NCBI GenBank assembly: GCA_030674155.1
Contig: CM060325.1
Span: 55,032,605-55,096,604, forward strand
Direction: 5' to 3'
DNA from: Stramonita haemastoma
Taxonomy: Eukaryota; Mollusca; Gastropoda; Neogastropoda; Muricidae
DNA length: 64,000 nt
The notes under the pieces were generated by a model. It was not told where the DNA came from. It saw nothing but the letters and a program-made list of their open reading frames with translations, and did no database searches. Positions within the stretch are counted from its first letter, which is position 1. Each line of letters begins with the position of its first letter. The position numbers were made by a program, and so were the translations under genes. Positions 53,471 to 64,000 of this stretch are shown piece after piece.

Positions 53471-53723
53471 GTGAGATTTTGTGTATGTGACTGTTTCTGC
53501 CTACCACTGAGGAAACCACATTCCACCTTCAGGCATGTTCAGTAATTGAATACTGTGAGGTTTTGTGTATGTGACTGTTTCTGCCTACCACTGAGGAAAC
53601 CACATTCCACCTTCAGGGATGTTGAGTAATTGAATACTGTGAGGTTTTTGTGTATGTGACTGTTTCTGCCTACCACTGAGGAAACCACATTCCACCTTCA
53701 GGCATGTTCAGTAATTGAATACT
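53471..53723. repeat. Three tandem copies of an 84-bp unit
   Basis: Units start GTGAG(A/G)TTTTGTGTATGTG at 53471, 53555 and 53639 and are nearly identical through CCACCTTCAGGCATGTTCAG and AATTGAATACT. A partial fourth start lies at 53724. Confidence 0.95.
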
Positions 53724-54270
53724 GTGAGGTTTCAAATTGCTAAGTAAAATGAAAGGTTTAATCAGAGCCACACTTACACGGGCAGCTTTTTGTGTTCGAT
53801 TCAGACCTCAGAACAAGTTCTACACTGTGTCTTACTGTTTCTCACAAAGGTGATTGATTTATCATCTAAAATAATCTGTATATTCCTGTAAAAACTGAGG
53901 TAAGTATGAAAAGGAAAATAAAAACCCAGAAGTCTTTGAAAAATTTAACCAAAAAAAAAAAAAGGAAAAAAAGAAACTGAGTAGGAAACCAAAATGATTA
54001 CATATTACGTTTGATACTTAACTATAATTCATATACATGTGTATGCTGCTACTTTCAATTTACATGGATAAAACTTACACAAGTTCTCATAATGTGCAAA
54101 TATACACGTGTTACACTTTTCACCAGCACTGCTGAGCAGATATATGCAATTACTTATAAACACACTTACACACAAAATCTTTCCTTGATATCTCAAAATG
54201 CCCCAAAGTGGTACATTTGTATTAGCACTTACTTGAAATATCTCCACTCTGTGTGCATGTGTGTAAGTAT

Positions 54271-54365
<95 letters not shown>

Positions 54366-56595
54366 GTGTGCATGGTGTGTGCTGCGCGTGTGTGTGTGTG
54401 TGCGTGTGTACGTGCACACACTTGGGCGGACGTGTGCATGCTTGCATCCAAACTAAACAGTAAGATTATACAGCATCCAAGAATGCCGTGAATGAGACAC
54501 AAATGAACCCTCACTCCAAACAGCACTCAAGACTTCAGCATTACTTACGACTGGTTGACAAAAAATTAACTGAAACACTAACCGCTATTTTGACGCATCG
54601 TTGTAATCAACAACTTTTTCATCATATCATACCAAAACTTTATACTTATGAATAAAACCTAATATCGCTAGTCCACAGGACACTTTTTTTTCTATAACAT
54701 TAACAGATCTCCACTATTAAGAATAAAAATGACAAATGACGCTCAAAGAGAACAAGACATAATTTGTACCATCCCATTTTGGAAAAATAAAGAAACAAAT
54801 CATGGACATGCAACTAAAATGGGCACAGAGCTGAGGTCATGCACTCTTGATGCATCATAAACAAGATATAAATCTCTGTAACTTTTTTTTTTTTAAAGAA
54901 AAAAAAGACATGGAGCGTCTGCAGCCAACATCACAACTTGCACAACTTTTTAACAACAGAAGGAACAGGCGAGAGCAATGCAAATGAATAATTGTGTATG
55001 CAAATGTTCCCCCATACAGTGCCCAAATCCACACATGAAGATAGGCATGTTTGCAAAATATTGCTAACATGCTTCCGCCACACACACACACATACCTACC
55101 TCATTCACTCTCTCCTATCTCTCATGCAGAATTGGCAGACAGACAAGCATCAGCAGTAGTTCCCCCAACCAGCCCTCTAAAATAGAGAGGGTGGAACAGA
55201 GAGGCAGGAGGGAATTCACTACATTATTCGCATATCGCCGACGATTCCTCGTTATTACTGGAGATCAAGCACGACAAGTGGCGTATTTTCCTTTGTTTGG
55301 TTTGTAATTTGATTTCAACCTCTCCCTCCTGTCTCGTTACAATCTCTTTTGTTAATAACTTTGTTACTTGATTAACACTTCTCTGAAGATAATAGTTTAC
55401 TGTCTTTTCATTTTAACAATCATCTCAACTTTTCAGGCTCTCAGATTGAAACAAACAGCAGTGAGTAGTGACATGCTGTTTTCAGAATCCCAAACCCTGC
55501 GATTCATAACAAATGCTCACTCCCAACTCCATTACGGTTAACTACTTTAGTCGATTACAGAGGTAACTCCAGAAGTTACTTATAATGCTAACTCCAGAAA
55601 ATAACTATAACATTAACTCCTGAATTCAATTATAATGCTAATTCCTAAAGTTTAATGCAAGACTCCTGGAGTTTGGCTCAAACCAAAAGCTGTGTCAGTT
55701 ATCCTTGCAATTACCAAGACCTATGTTGAAATGTTGAGATTGTCTTCAGCCAAAAACAAGCTCTATGCATAACAATTGGAGTAAAAAAAAAAAAAATTTA
55801 AATTGTCCAGAGTATGGCTGCCTGCCTATTTGGCAAGGTACTTGAAAACAATCCTAACTTCTCATCCAAGTCAATACTTCAAAAAATTTTCAGTAATTCC
55901 CTGGTGGGACAAGTGAGACAAAGTGCCATCCCCTACTCCAACAAAACCATCTTGGAGTTAATTATGTCATATAATACCTTTATAAATATAATGTCTGTCA
56001 TATTGCTAATTCCTGAAGTCTATGACATTGCTCACACCAGTGCTTAGATAAGACAGAATGACTATGCCTTTAAACTCATGGTGTGTGATTTATGATAATA
56101 GTTTCTGTATAATGCTATGGATCTCATTTTCACACACATCAAATACCATAAAAAACACAAAATAAGCTATGAAATCATTCAACTACACCCAAACTTGAAC
56201 ATCTCTATCAATCTTATACACCCTATTAGTGAGAAACTTACACCGAAGATTGTACACACCACTCAGCTGCAGTTACGTTTAAAACCAACTTGTGAGCAGT
56301 CTATGTAATTCCTTTCAAGATGATTTGCGATATGATGAGTACATGAAATTGGTAGGCAGTCAACAGCTACAAAAAGTTATGTCTGAGGGATGAACGTTTT
56401 CCCTTTCTGATATATATATATAAATATATGGCCTCTATCACATTACCCTGCACAAAAAGGCCCTGAAAATAAAACTTTTTAAAAAACAAAATAACCTTTC
56501 AGGGTGGACGATCGATATGCAAAAATGAAAGTAGCAATAAAAAAAGAAGGGGGGGGGGAGAGGGAGGGAGAAGGCAGTGGGGATAACATGGTTGT

Positions 56596-56660
56596 CAAAT
56601 ATTCACTTGTATATAGCCCCACTGACCACGAAGGCCATATCAGGTACCTGGTAAGATACA
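56596..56660 (+). repeat. Dispersed short repeat, TATAGCCCC motif
   Basis: TATATAGCCCCACTGACCAC followed by GCCATATCAGG also occurs at 12642-12680 as TTATAGCCCCGCCGACCAC and GGCTATATCAGGG. This suggests a dispersed family of unknown type. Confidence 0.45.
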
Positions 56661-57126
56661 AAGAATAAACAAAGTCTACACACTATCCCTCATTCATTCG
56701 TTTTTCTTTCTATCCTTTCAGCACAAAAAAGGTAACTAGGTATACCCATATTCTGCAAACTTTCTCTCATTCTTCCTTTTTTTTGGTCTTTTTTTTTTTT
56801 TTTTAAAAAGCAATCTTTCAGTCCTCTAAAATACGCACACACGCATGCATGCACGCACGCACACACAAACAAAAACTTTTTTTCAATCCATGATAAAAAT
56901 CTGTGCACAGAGTTGTACATATGTATACAAGTGGAGACAAAGGTAATGTTTTCATTGGCAACAAGCTTATATTTAGTCACATCCAGTTCTACAACCAGGT
57001 TTGTTGCTTGCACAAACAATAAGGCTATAATAATCAAAACAAACCAAAGACACACATGACTAGAATAAACCCATAATTGGATTGCCATCACAGATATGAT
57101 TGCTCACATTAAACCTTTTCACCCAT

Positions 57127-57178
<52 letters not shown>

Positions 57179-57492
57179 ACACACACACACAGCCATATAA
57201 TATGTATGCCCATGTACACACACACACAAGCCATATATGTATGCCCATGTGTACACACACGCACGCATGCACGCACACACACACTCCTGGCAGGTATGGG
57301 CATATATGAGAAGTCAGCATGCCGTGCAAACAAGTCATCAGTGCTGCTCTTCCATTCCTCAAAGCAAGTTAATCTTTCAACTCATCAGGTTTCAGACAAC
57401 ATTAACAGCATTTCTGTCCGTGTGTCAGTAATACAACCCTATCATCCTTCCTCTCTGGCCTGCATACATGTATACTGTGTATTGTGTATATG

Positions 57493-57567
<75 letters not shown>

Positions 57568-58854
57568 GTGTGTTGTTGTGTGTGTGTGTGTGTGTGTGAG
57601 AGAGTGTGCACGTGAGTGCACACATGTACACGCACATGCGCATATGTGTGTGTGCAACATGCACACAAATACATAGAGAACAATTTCTAATCAGTTGTGT
57701 CTCTGTTCATGTATGCATGTACAGTAAATGTACCATGTCAGTGAATTTAAATCCCTATCATAAATTCAGCACACACCCACTAACTTTCACTCTTTACATG
57801 CCCACAAAAATTCATGGCACCATGCAAGACTCGTGTTCATGTTAGAAAGCACATGGTTTCCATTAGACTGCAAGCAGGATTTGGCATTTGGGATTATGTA
57901 ACAATCCTTTCTCATCCATAGATCCATCAACTACACAGATAGGTAGACCACCATTCTCTGCTCTGTATGGATGCATGCATACACAGCATCAAGATGTATA
58001 CATGCTGGGCAGACGAAATTGATCCTCCAACACATAATGAGCCACACTGCACAAAAGGGCAATTTTCTATTGTTCACATGTTCTGCAATTGAAAAGCTAT
58101 TCAATACAAAAAATCAGACTGAAAATCAGACATTTCTATGACAAGTTATTACAAATTGAAATATAAGACTCCAGGAAGTGACAAAATGAGAAACTGATGA
58201 ATTTTTATGTCGTAACATGTGGTCAGGATTAGAGGTTGGGTGTTTAAAAAACATTTTTTACGCAAAAGGAAACCAAATTACACCTCGATACTTCAATACA
58301 TGGTAGAAGAAAGTTTAAAGTTTTAAAATAAATCAAAATCAACGACCTGACCCCAACCTGCCTAAAATAACTCCTGGCGGAAAAGTGGGTATGGTGCAAT
58401 GCGACTCATTTTGTGATGGGGGTAACATATAAGGCATGTTTAAGCATGAATGTCATTTTTTTGTTCAGCAAATTACATCTTCATTGAAAATTACACACCA
58501 GCTGAAAAAATCCTTGTAACTGTCACTACTTCCATTATGAATTTACCTAAGGGGTAACATTTTCAGTTGAATGAATGAATGAGTCAGAGAACCCACACAT
58601 CACAGGCAAGACTGCAGGTGCCAAAATAGTTTTATATCATCAAAAAGTAACAAAACTGCATCTCCCAACTTCACACGTCTGCTGTCACTTCATTTTTCTG
58701 AACCAGACAGGGTCTGTGACAAGCTTGCAACTGCCTTCAGACAGGAGCAAAATATAGCCTGGACCAACAGCAGCAGTGCGGGCTGATGGATGATTTGTCC
58801 TGACAGGCTTATCTTTCTGCACCACTGCCACTCAGTCTGCCCATGGCAATATTG

Positions 58855-59115
58855 CCACACAAAGACTTCATGTCATTCTACACTGACTCCACTCCCCCCA
58901 AAAGTCCTTCGGATGAGACTATAAACCAAGGTCCCATGTGTGAACGCCTGCAGAACATCTTGCGCACATGCTAAAACCAGTTCTGCTTTTCGGAAGAGTC
59001 AGACATCGTGTGCCAGTGGGAACGGATGACAAAACTGACAGAATGCATACACACTGGGATTGGATGTACAAAAGCACGTGAATGCTTATTCCATTATCCT
59101 CAAAATAAAAGAATA
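58855..59115 (+). repeat. SINE family A copy, near complete body
   Basis: It has AAAGTCCTTCGGATGAGACT, AACCAAGGTCCCATGTG, TCTTGCGCACATGCTAAAAC and GGATGTACAAAAGCACGTGA, with tail CAAAATAAAAGAATAAA. Confidence 0.85.
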
Positions 59116-59964
59116 AAATAGATAAATGAATGAATAAATAAAAACACCAACTCTTATTCCTCTTTTATCTTTAAAGTTCTGTATTTGTCAGCATTCTCTG
59201 AAGAATCAATGATTAAAGGCCTTTAAAAAATTAACTTTAATATTGAAAATGCATACATCTTGACTTCATGTTTTTTTGTGGTTTTTTTCAATGTTCATTC
59301 CATTAGACTTTCAAACAGGGATAAATTACACACACACTCACACTTTATATCCCAAAAACAAGCATAAAAGGCATAGGGACAAACTTGCATAAGCCAACCA
59401 CACACACACAAACACACTCCCACTCCGCCCGCCCCCCCCCCGCAAAAAAAGCACCCAAACCCAAACCAGTAATGTTAACAAAATAAAAACAACCAAACCC
59501 CATGTCCATAAGTCAAAAATGACAAAAAAATAAAAGAAAAAAGAAACACAAAAAAACCCCTCAACAATCCCCCACCCCCCTAAAAAAAAAAACAACCAAC
59601 CAACCAACCAACAAACAAACAAACCAAACAAAAAAATGGCATTCTTAAACATACATATCAAAACAGCATGTGAGCAAAAAAAAGCTGAACTCTTGGATGC
59701 ACATCTTCCAAAAAACAACGTTTCTGTCAACGACCAACCAATCAATGCAGGTATCAACCACTTCCCGAACAAAGAACGCTCCAGCACAAACAAACACACA
59801 AACAAAACGGAAACCCAGCACAAAACACACCCTTTCCTGATCATGATCAACGCACAGCAGTTGGGGTTTATCTCCTTCCCTTCCCACCCCTCTCCCCTCC
59901 CCAATCCATGAAGAAGAAACAAACACAACAACAGCGCATAAAAAAAAGGAAACGAACCTTCTCC

Positions 59965-61651
59965 TCACACCACAGAACAGCACTTGGACTTGCTGGAGAG
60001 CACAGCCCCCCCACCAGGCTGGGGTTTACAGTGTAACAACCCGGGGGGCAGCTCCAGGCCGCACAGGGCCCCACGGCCCCGCACTGCCGCACCAGAGGAG
60101 AGGGGTGACGCCCCAGCCCCGAACACAGACCCCCCTCCCCTGGCCCGACACGCACTGGGAAAGCTCGCTGAACTCCAGGGGGGGAGCCCGCCTATAGACT
60201 CGGCCTCGCCCGACTGGCCCAGGTATTGCACGGGGGAGAAGAACTGTTCGTTGAGGGGGAAGAGGTGGCTGTCAGGGTGGAGGGAGGAGGACACATTGCT
60301 ACGCAGGCTGCTGCTGGTGGTGTTGCTGCTGTTGTTGTTGCGGCCGTGGCGGTGCAGCGACCCCGAGCTGGCCGACCTCTGACCCTCCAGGGAGCGGGGG
60401 GGCAGGGGAGGGGTGGAGGAAGAAGGGTGGTGGGGGTGGTGGATGGGGGAGTCGGTGTCGCTGCCCCGGCATTCCGACAGCAGGACCCCCACCCCGTGCT
60501 GATCTCGTTCAGCTTGCGGCTCAGCAGCTTGAGGCTGGAGTCCGTCAGCGAGCCTTTGGATCCCCCCCCACCACCACCACCGTGGTACTGGCTGTTTTTG
60601 TGGTTGTTGACACTGTTTTTGTTGTTGTTATTGTTGTTGCTACTGTGGTTTCGGTTGTCCGAGTTCTTCTTCTCACCACCCACACACTACCACCACCTCT
60701 CTTACCATCCCCTCTTCCGTCCCCTCTCCCACCCCCCCCTTGAGCGCGAGACCCCCCACCAGACGTGCCGCCCCCCCTGCTTCCACTCCCGGCCCCTAGA
60801 CGCCCATTGCTGCTGCCCCCGCCCCCCCCACCGCCAAGAGTGCCCCCGGGGCCGTCCGTGTCGCTGGAGTGGTCGCTGGAGTCTCTGCGGTGCACAAACT
60901 TGTGGTGGTGGTGGGGGTGCAGCTTCTCCTTGCGCGAGGACGACGACCGCCGCCTCTCCGTGTCGTCTGTGTCGCTGGCGTCGGAAGAGCTGCAGCTGGT
61001 GCCGCGCTGCCCCGCCCCCCTCCGCTTCTTCCGCTGCTCGTACTTCCGCAGCATCTCCGGCGACATGGACCCCCGGTTGCGGTGGTGCCCGCCACTGCCG
61101 AGGAGGAGGAGGCGGAGGCCGCGAAGCAGCGTCGTGGCGTGGAGAGCTTGAGGGGGACCACGTCGTCATCCTCCTCGTCCTCCTCCGACTCGTTCTCCTC
61201 GTGGATCTGGTTCAGCAGCTGGGGGGAGCTGCACACCGACTTGAGGGGTCGTCGGGGGTTCACGCTGTCTGTCGCCGCGGCGGGGGGGGAGGTGGCTGCC
61301 GGGGGGGAGGCTGGTAGGAGAGTGACGTGCCCTGCCGAGCCCAGCTCGTCCAGCGACTCTAACGATTTCACCGGTTTGATGGTGGCCGCGTCGAATTCCA
61401 CGTCGTCATCGTCGTCGTCGTCGTACTCATCCAGCGACTCTTCCCTGATGAGGGAGCACTTGCGCGTGACCACGGTGCCGGGGGGCGCCAGCAGGTTGTT
61501 GCTGCTGTTGTCGCTGGGGGATTGTAGGAGGGGTGAGCCGCCTTTTGGCGAGGCGATGAGGGATGGGGGTGGTGTCCCCGTGGGGGAGCTGACGGACTGG
61601 ACGTAGTGCGAGGTCCCCACGTCCCTGTTTGGCTCCCCTATCCCCTGCACC
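59965..61651 (-). CDS. SNRK: SNRK C-terminal (last) coding exon, three frame breaks
   Basis: Read on the minus strand, this exon carries landmarks of the SNRK tail in order: a TRKCSLIREESLDEY acidic block; SVCSSPQLLNQIHEENESEE; MSPEMLRKYEQRKKRRG; GTSCSSSDASDTDDTERRR; FVHRRDSSDHSS; SLTDSSLKLLSRKLNEI; and a C-terminal KCCSVV then TGA at 59967-59965. Human SNRK has equivalents (VLNQIFEEGESDDE, SSCSSSETSDDDSESRRR, WHRRDSS and a CC-x-x-hydrophobic end). SNRK is an AMPK-related Ser/Thr kinase activated by LKB1; the kinase and UBA domains should lie in exons beyond 64 kb. The frame changes near 61.09, 60.68 and 60.49 kb, each equal to one missing base in a G/C-rich run. The acceptor may be GTGTGCAG (start 61651) or the next CAG (start 61644). 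Confidence 0.87.
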
Positions 61652-61964
61652 CTGCACACACCATCACGCCAGTTATTCCACGCTCAAAATGACGCTATTC
61701 CAGGCTCAATGACGCTTATTAAAATGTCTGTATATTTACACAACAAGTCCCATCACTGTTCGTTCTTTTTTTTTTAATTCTTACAGCTGATTATTGATTA
61801 ACGACAGTAATGCTGACGATAATCCTTGTCGTCTACTGCGGTTGAGTAAATTCACAGTCATCACTATGTTCACCGATTCTTGCCTGCCAAAAAAAAAAAA
61901 AACGTAATTGTTGACGCTTACATGAAAGTTACTTCACAAGGATATTTAGAGAATTTATTTCAAG

Positions 61965-62115
61965 TTTTATATTCATGCACGTGTGAAACTTGTTCTAAAA
62001 ATAGAATAACAAATCATTCGAAACAATATCCATGCAAGTGTGAAACTTATTCTAAACTGACAATATCCATGCGAGTGTTAAACTTATTCTAAAATAACAA
62101 ATCATTCAAAAGAGA
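61965..62115. repeat. Threefold degenerate repeat in the SNRK intron
   Basis: The motif CCATGCAAGTGTGAAACTTA, TTCTAAA and, in two copies, TAACAAATCATTC recurs three times, the nearest end about 310 bases from the SNRK acceptor. Confidence 0.8.
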
Positions 62116-62995
62116 GGAAATCCCATAAAAATTACACACATCAAACATAACACTATCATTTGAATTAAACAAAGGTGACTATATTTTAAAATGTTAACAC
62201 ACACACAAAAAAAACCACACACACCACGCCACGCACGCACGCACGCACATCCTGAAAAATCAAAATGTCTGCAAAATAATATCAGAAACAAAAAAGGAAC
62301 TTTTAAAAGGTATGTAAAAAGAACAATATTTCAAACAAAAGCACAAACCAATGAAAAAAAAAAAAAAGTAAAAATCCATTTCAATCTGAATCAAAGAAAA
62401 ACCATCCATAAATTCTTTTCCACAATCAGTAATCATCAACCAAAACAATTTTTTTAAAAAACAAAAGAAAAAACAAAATAAAAAACCCTAAATAAACACA
62501 TAAAAGAGGGAAAAAAATGATCATTTTTAAACCAAGCAGCATCAAACAGCACATTTATAAACTGCTTTTTTCAAACCACCCAAGCACGTCAGCCTATAAA
62601 GAAATCACCGCTGTTGATCCACCACGCACACAGCAACTCAAAGCAAGCCCATCGATCTCCTTACCACTAGGACCATAACCACCTGTTTTCCACTTAAGCA
62701 TTTTGCTGAAAGCAAAATACAAGCACACACACACACACACAAAAAAAAAAGACAGCCACCAAATAGGGCTCAGAATCCCTGTTACATTGTGTGCACTTTG
62801 ATCCAGTATTCATGCTTAGATGTCAAGCTTATCAGTGAGGAGCATTCATGCTGAATAAAGGCAAGAGGCCCCGAGCATTCATAGGAGAAATTTGACAGTG
62901 TAAAAAAAAACAAAGAGAGAGAAAACCTGGGCATAGGCACATGCATCAGCAGAGTGACAGCAGCAACATCTCCTATCATCCAATGATTTGTTGCA

Positions 62996-63245
62996 CAGTG
63001 CAGCTCAGTGGTCAGAGCACTCGCTTTCCCCAAGCTAAAGTGGATGGGTGACTGCGTGTCATGGTTTCAGTACAGTTCACCTAGCTGTAAATGGGTACCT
63101 GCCCTCTTTTGGGTCAGGGAAGGTAAACAGTGAGGGAGAGGAGAGAAGATGGGCACCACCATCAATATTCTGGCCCCTGGAGAAGCTGAGGTTTCTGACA
63201 TCTCCCTCCCCAACGACCCATAGGTTATAGGAACACGGTTACTGC
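62996..63245 (+). repeat. Family B SINE with internal deletion
   Basis: It has CAGCTCAGTGGTCAGAGCAC then CCAAGCTAAAG joined directly to TGGATGGGTGACTG, so about 30 bases of the 5S-like centre are missing. The 3' body (CAGCTGTAAATGGGTACC to GGTTATAGGAACAC) is intact. Confidence 0.8.
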
Positions 63246-63354
63246 AATACACTGGGTGTCATGTTAGTCTTTCACTAAGCAATATATGAGAGGCACGAAA
63301 ATTAATATTAAAATTTCTCTTCGTTCATCTTAAACTACATTTCAGGTGGGGATG

Positions 63355-63640
63355 GGGGGGGGAAGCACTAGTGGTTTGAGCACTGAGCTGATGGCCTGGG
63401 TTGGAGCCACCACAAAGTGTCCCATTCAAGAGATTTTTTCCCCTTGACATCAGTACTGAAAGTTCTTTAGATGAGACTTTAAACCAAGGTCCCATATATG
63501 CATGGAAAACATCTTGAGCACACATTTAATCCCGCTTTGCCTTTCAAAAGGTAGGCCATTGTGGTCGGTAGGAACAAATAGCAAAAATCTTTTAAAAAAT
63601 TAATAAATAAATAGAATGCATGCACATTGCTGTCATATTC
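63355..63640 (+). repeat. SINE family A copy
   Basis: A degenerate head (GGTTTGAGCACTGAGCTGAT, GGGTTGGAGCC) is followed by AAGTTCTTTAGATGAGACTT, AACCAAGGTCCC and AAAGGTAGGCCATTGTGG. Confidence 0.7.
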
Positions 63641-64000
63641 ATACATCATCCCCACAGCCAGAATGCAGCTACATTAATGGTGGACAAAAATAGTAGCATA
63701 CGTAAAACCTCACCAATGGTGAACCTTGGAGCTCTAGCTGAGAAATGAAAAGAAAAAGAAAACTACATCTCTGAAGTGAGCCTGTCTGAAGGTCTTTATC
63801 ACTAATAACTTCTTTTTTTTTTATCAGTTACTATCATGATTTTTTCTTTCATCTGATACTATCACGATTTTTAATTTAAAAAATTTTGTTACTACCATGA
63901 ACTAGACATTCTTGCACATAGAGGGTAAGTAAGCTGCTTCATAACTTCGTATTCATTTCTACTTTCTTAAATGTAAACTTTGCAATAAGTGATGTAAATA

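Larger units (their letters stand above)
45541..59964. other. Non-coding: intergenic and probable SNRK 3' UTR, A-rich
   Basis: No convincing exon on either strand. The + strand is A/C-biased, the opposite of the preceding region. It contains SINE copies, an 84-bp triplicate repeat and CA/GT tracts at 51583-51658, 52845-52921, 54273-54363, 57130-57192 and 57495-57600. The SNRK 3' UTR must start at 59964 and run left; its poly(A) site could not be fixed. Confidence 0.6.
61652..64000 (-). other. SNRK: SNRK intron upstream of its last exon (partial)
   Basis: No further SNRK exon is visible. It contains a threefold repeat at 61965-62115, (CA)n at 62721-62741, and SINE copies at 62996 and 63355. 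Confidence 0.65.

Noticed and set aside
59338..59931. 197-codon minus-strand frame just after the SNRK stop
   Set aside because: It is hydrophobic low complexity arising from A/C-rich DNA on the + strand and lies in the presumed 3' UTR with no homology.
60226..61606. Long + strand open frames over the SNRK exon
   Set aside because: These are shadows of the GC-rich minus-strand coding exon; the minus strand carries the conserved SNRK motifs.

Overview
This is animal nuclear DNA. It contains spliced genes with GT-AG introns, dense dinucleotide microsatellites, tRNA- and 5S-like SINEs and a relic of a non-LTR retrotransposon. Microsatellite load, SINE style and protein divergence fit a lophotrochozoan, most likely a gastropod or other mollusc. 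That placement is an inference; no species is assigned.

Two protein-coding genes are recognisable and they converge. On the + strand, thirteen exons from 15648 to 38309 encode most of an ANKRD11/ANKRD12 orthologue: a short conserved N-terminal block, three to four ankyrin repeats, a long low-complexity middle exon (27281-29237), and a very well conserved C-terminal domain ending in a stop at 38307-38309. The start codon is not in view, so bases 1-15647 are probably intron or upstream DNA made mostly of CA, GT, CT and GA tracts and SINE fragments. On the - strand, one large terminal exon (61651-59965) encodes the C-terminal tail of the AMPK-related kinase SNRK, ending in a CaaX-like CCSVV. Its kinase exons should lie beyond 64 kb. 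Between the two stop codons lie about 21.6 kb of 3' UTR and intergenic DNA.

The two genes are not known to act together. ANKRD11/12 proteins are nuclear scaffolds that recruit histone deacetylase and coactivator partners. SNRK is an LKB1-activated kinase.

Three things stand out. (1) Many ANKRD introns carry a minisatellite pressed against the splice site, and in three introns the repeat unit copies the splice site itself. (2) The GC-rich exons of both genes change reading frame repeatedly, mostly as if single bases were missing, while the AT-richer C-terminal ANKRD exons are perfectly open; unpolished assembly errors are the simplest reading. (3) Repeats of note are a SINE family that joins a tRNA-type A box to a 5S-rRNA-like segment, and an internally deleted retrotransposon whose endonuclease start is joined in frame to its C-terminus.
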